From NCBI GenBank assembly GCA_963513935.1, contig OY740766.1, positions 7,285,000-7,348,999 of the forward strand: DNA of 64,000 nucleotides. The letters are read 5' to 3'. The notes below the pieces were generated by a model, which did no database searches, was not told the DNA's origin, and saw nothing but the letters and a program-made list of their open reading frames with translations. Numbering within the stretch: position 1 is the stretch's first letter; the number at the start of each line of letters is the position of its first letter. This document shows positions 63,801 through 64,000 of this stretch, piece after piece. The translations under genes were made by a program, and so were the position numbers. The stretch is from Aphrophora alni. Lineage: Eukaryota; Arthropoda; Insecta; Hemiptera; Aphrophoridae.

Positions 63801-63995
63801 GAGTAATTGCAGTTTAAAGTTTTTTCAAAAAAGATCAAAATTGTTTAAATCCAATGATATGGGTATCAAAAGATGCAGAATTGAAAGTAGAATAAACCCT
63901 GAAAAAATCACTTTGACAACTCAAATGGTTTACGAGTTATTACAATTTATATGTCAATAAAAGTAGCACATTTTAACATTTCACGTTTCACCGCT
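56360..63995 (+). repeat. nine-unit (5725-bp) duplicate, partial
   Basis: Landmarks 56360, 56997, 57633 and 58270 recur at 62085, 62722, 63358 and 63995, all +5725. ATCAATTT marks (57322, 57959) recur at 63047 and 63684, TTTTTAATATT (56661) at 62386, and the GGTAAGG/GGTAAACC/GGTAAGG order repeats. The AAAGTTAAAAATTG mark at 58107 is not copied. The second copy probably continues past the window. Confidence 0.8.
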
Positions 63996-64000
63996 TGCAA

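Larger units (their letters stand above)
32739..64000 (+). repeat. tandem satellite array, 49 full units of ~638 bp
   Basis: The landmark TTGCAATACC recurs 50 times (32741, 33380, 34019, 34658, 35293 ... 63358, 63995), so spacings run 634-639 bp with a mean near 638. Units are head-to-tail, AT-rich and nearly identical. Each has stops in all frames, so it is not coding. The left edge is abrupt after AAAGCAGC; the right edge is outside the window. Length steps come mainly from GGTAAGGTACCCCCC (variants GGTAAGGTCCCCC, GGTAAACCCCCC, GGTAAGGTCCC) and from a 6- or 7-T run. Each unit carries two AATAAA hexamers. No rRNA, tRNA or histone gene lies inside, so it is satellite DNA and not a gene cluster. 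Confidence 0.98.

Noticed and set aside
32739..64000. CRISPR array or gene-cluster interpretation of the tandem repeat
   Set aside because: Units are 638 bp, contiguous and without unique spacers. No cas genes, rRNA or histone genes are present, and the context is a eukaryotic gene.

Overview
This is eukaryotic, AT-rich, intron- and transposon-loaded nuclear DNA. It is almost certainly from an arthropod and most likely an insect. A hemipteran would fit the mix of Tc1/mariner, pogo-like, piggyBac-like, hAT and R1/Jockey-type relics, but the species cannot be named from the sequence. No prokaryotic genes, rRNA, tRNA or CRISPR are visible. Most open frames here are AT-rich noise or transposon shadows.

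Region 1 (about 1-22 kb) is the 3' half of one plus-strand gene, an FHOD-family formin. Ten coding exons can be placed by splice signals, reading phase and homology. They encode the C-terminal two thirds of the actin-assembling FH2 domain, a linker, and the basic autoregulatory DAD tail. The gene has two phase-compatible alternative last exons. The distal one (21886-21959) restores the canonical RKSLRRTL tail. The proximal one (18701-18762) replaces it with a different 20-residue end. The 5' part of the gene (GBD, FH3, FH1, start of FH2) lies outside the window. The introns hold a Tc1-like element with about 70-bp inverted repeats, a second mutated Tc1/mariner transposase, a 446-bp and a 680-bp pogo-type MITE, two TTAA-flanked piggyBac-type MITEs (one ending 22 bp before an exon), a 2-kb hAT element with an 8-bp target duplication, and decayed reverse-transcriptase pieces.

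Region 2 (about 22-32.7 kb) is intergenic DNA. It contains Tc1-type relics, a fold-back element, a tiny GC-rich MITE, an (AT)n tract and a roughly 1-kb inverted-repeat element. One unexplained 105-codon open frame lies on the minus strand (31927-32244). Two diverged, partly deleted copies of the downstream satellite lie at 27.77-28.54 kb, interrupted by a piggyBac-type MITE that still encodes the cysteine-rich end of its transposase.

Region 3 (32.74 kb to the window end) is one uninterrupted tandem satellite. There are 49 full head-to-tail units averaging about 638 bp, with an abrupt left edge and no visible end on the right. It has clear layered structure: an internal 133-bp duplication in each unit, 638/639-bp subfamilies, a dimeric alternation at 52-58 kb, a ten-unit block (6385 bp) copied immediately next to itself, and the start of a second, nine-unit (5725 bp) copy at the right. 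The satellite is non-coding. This array and its probable local founder copies are the most unusual content of the window.
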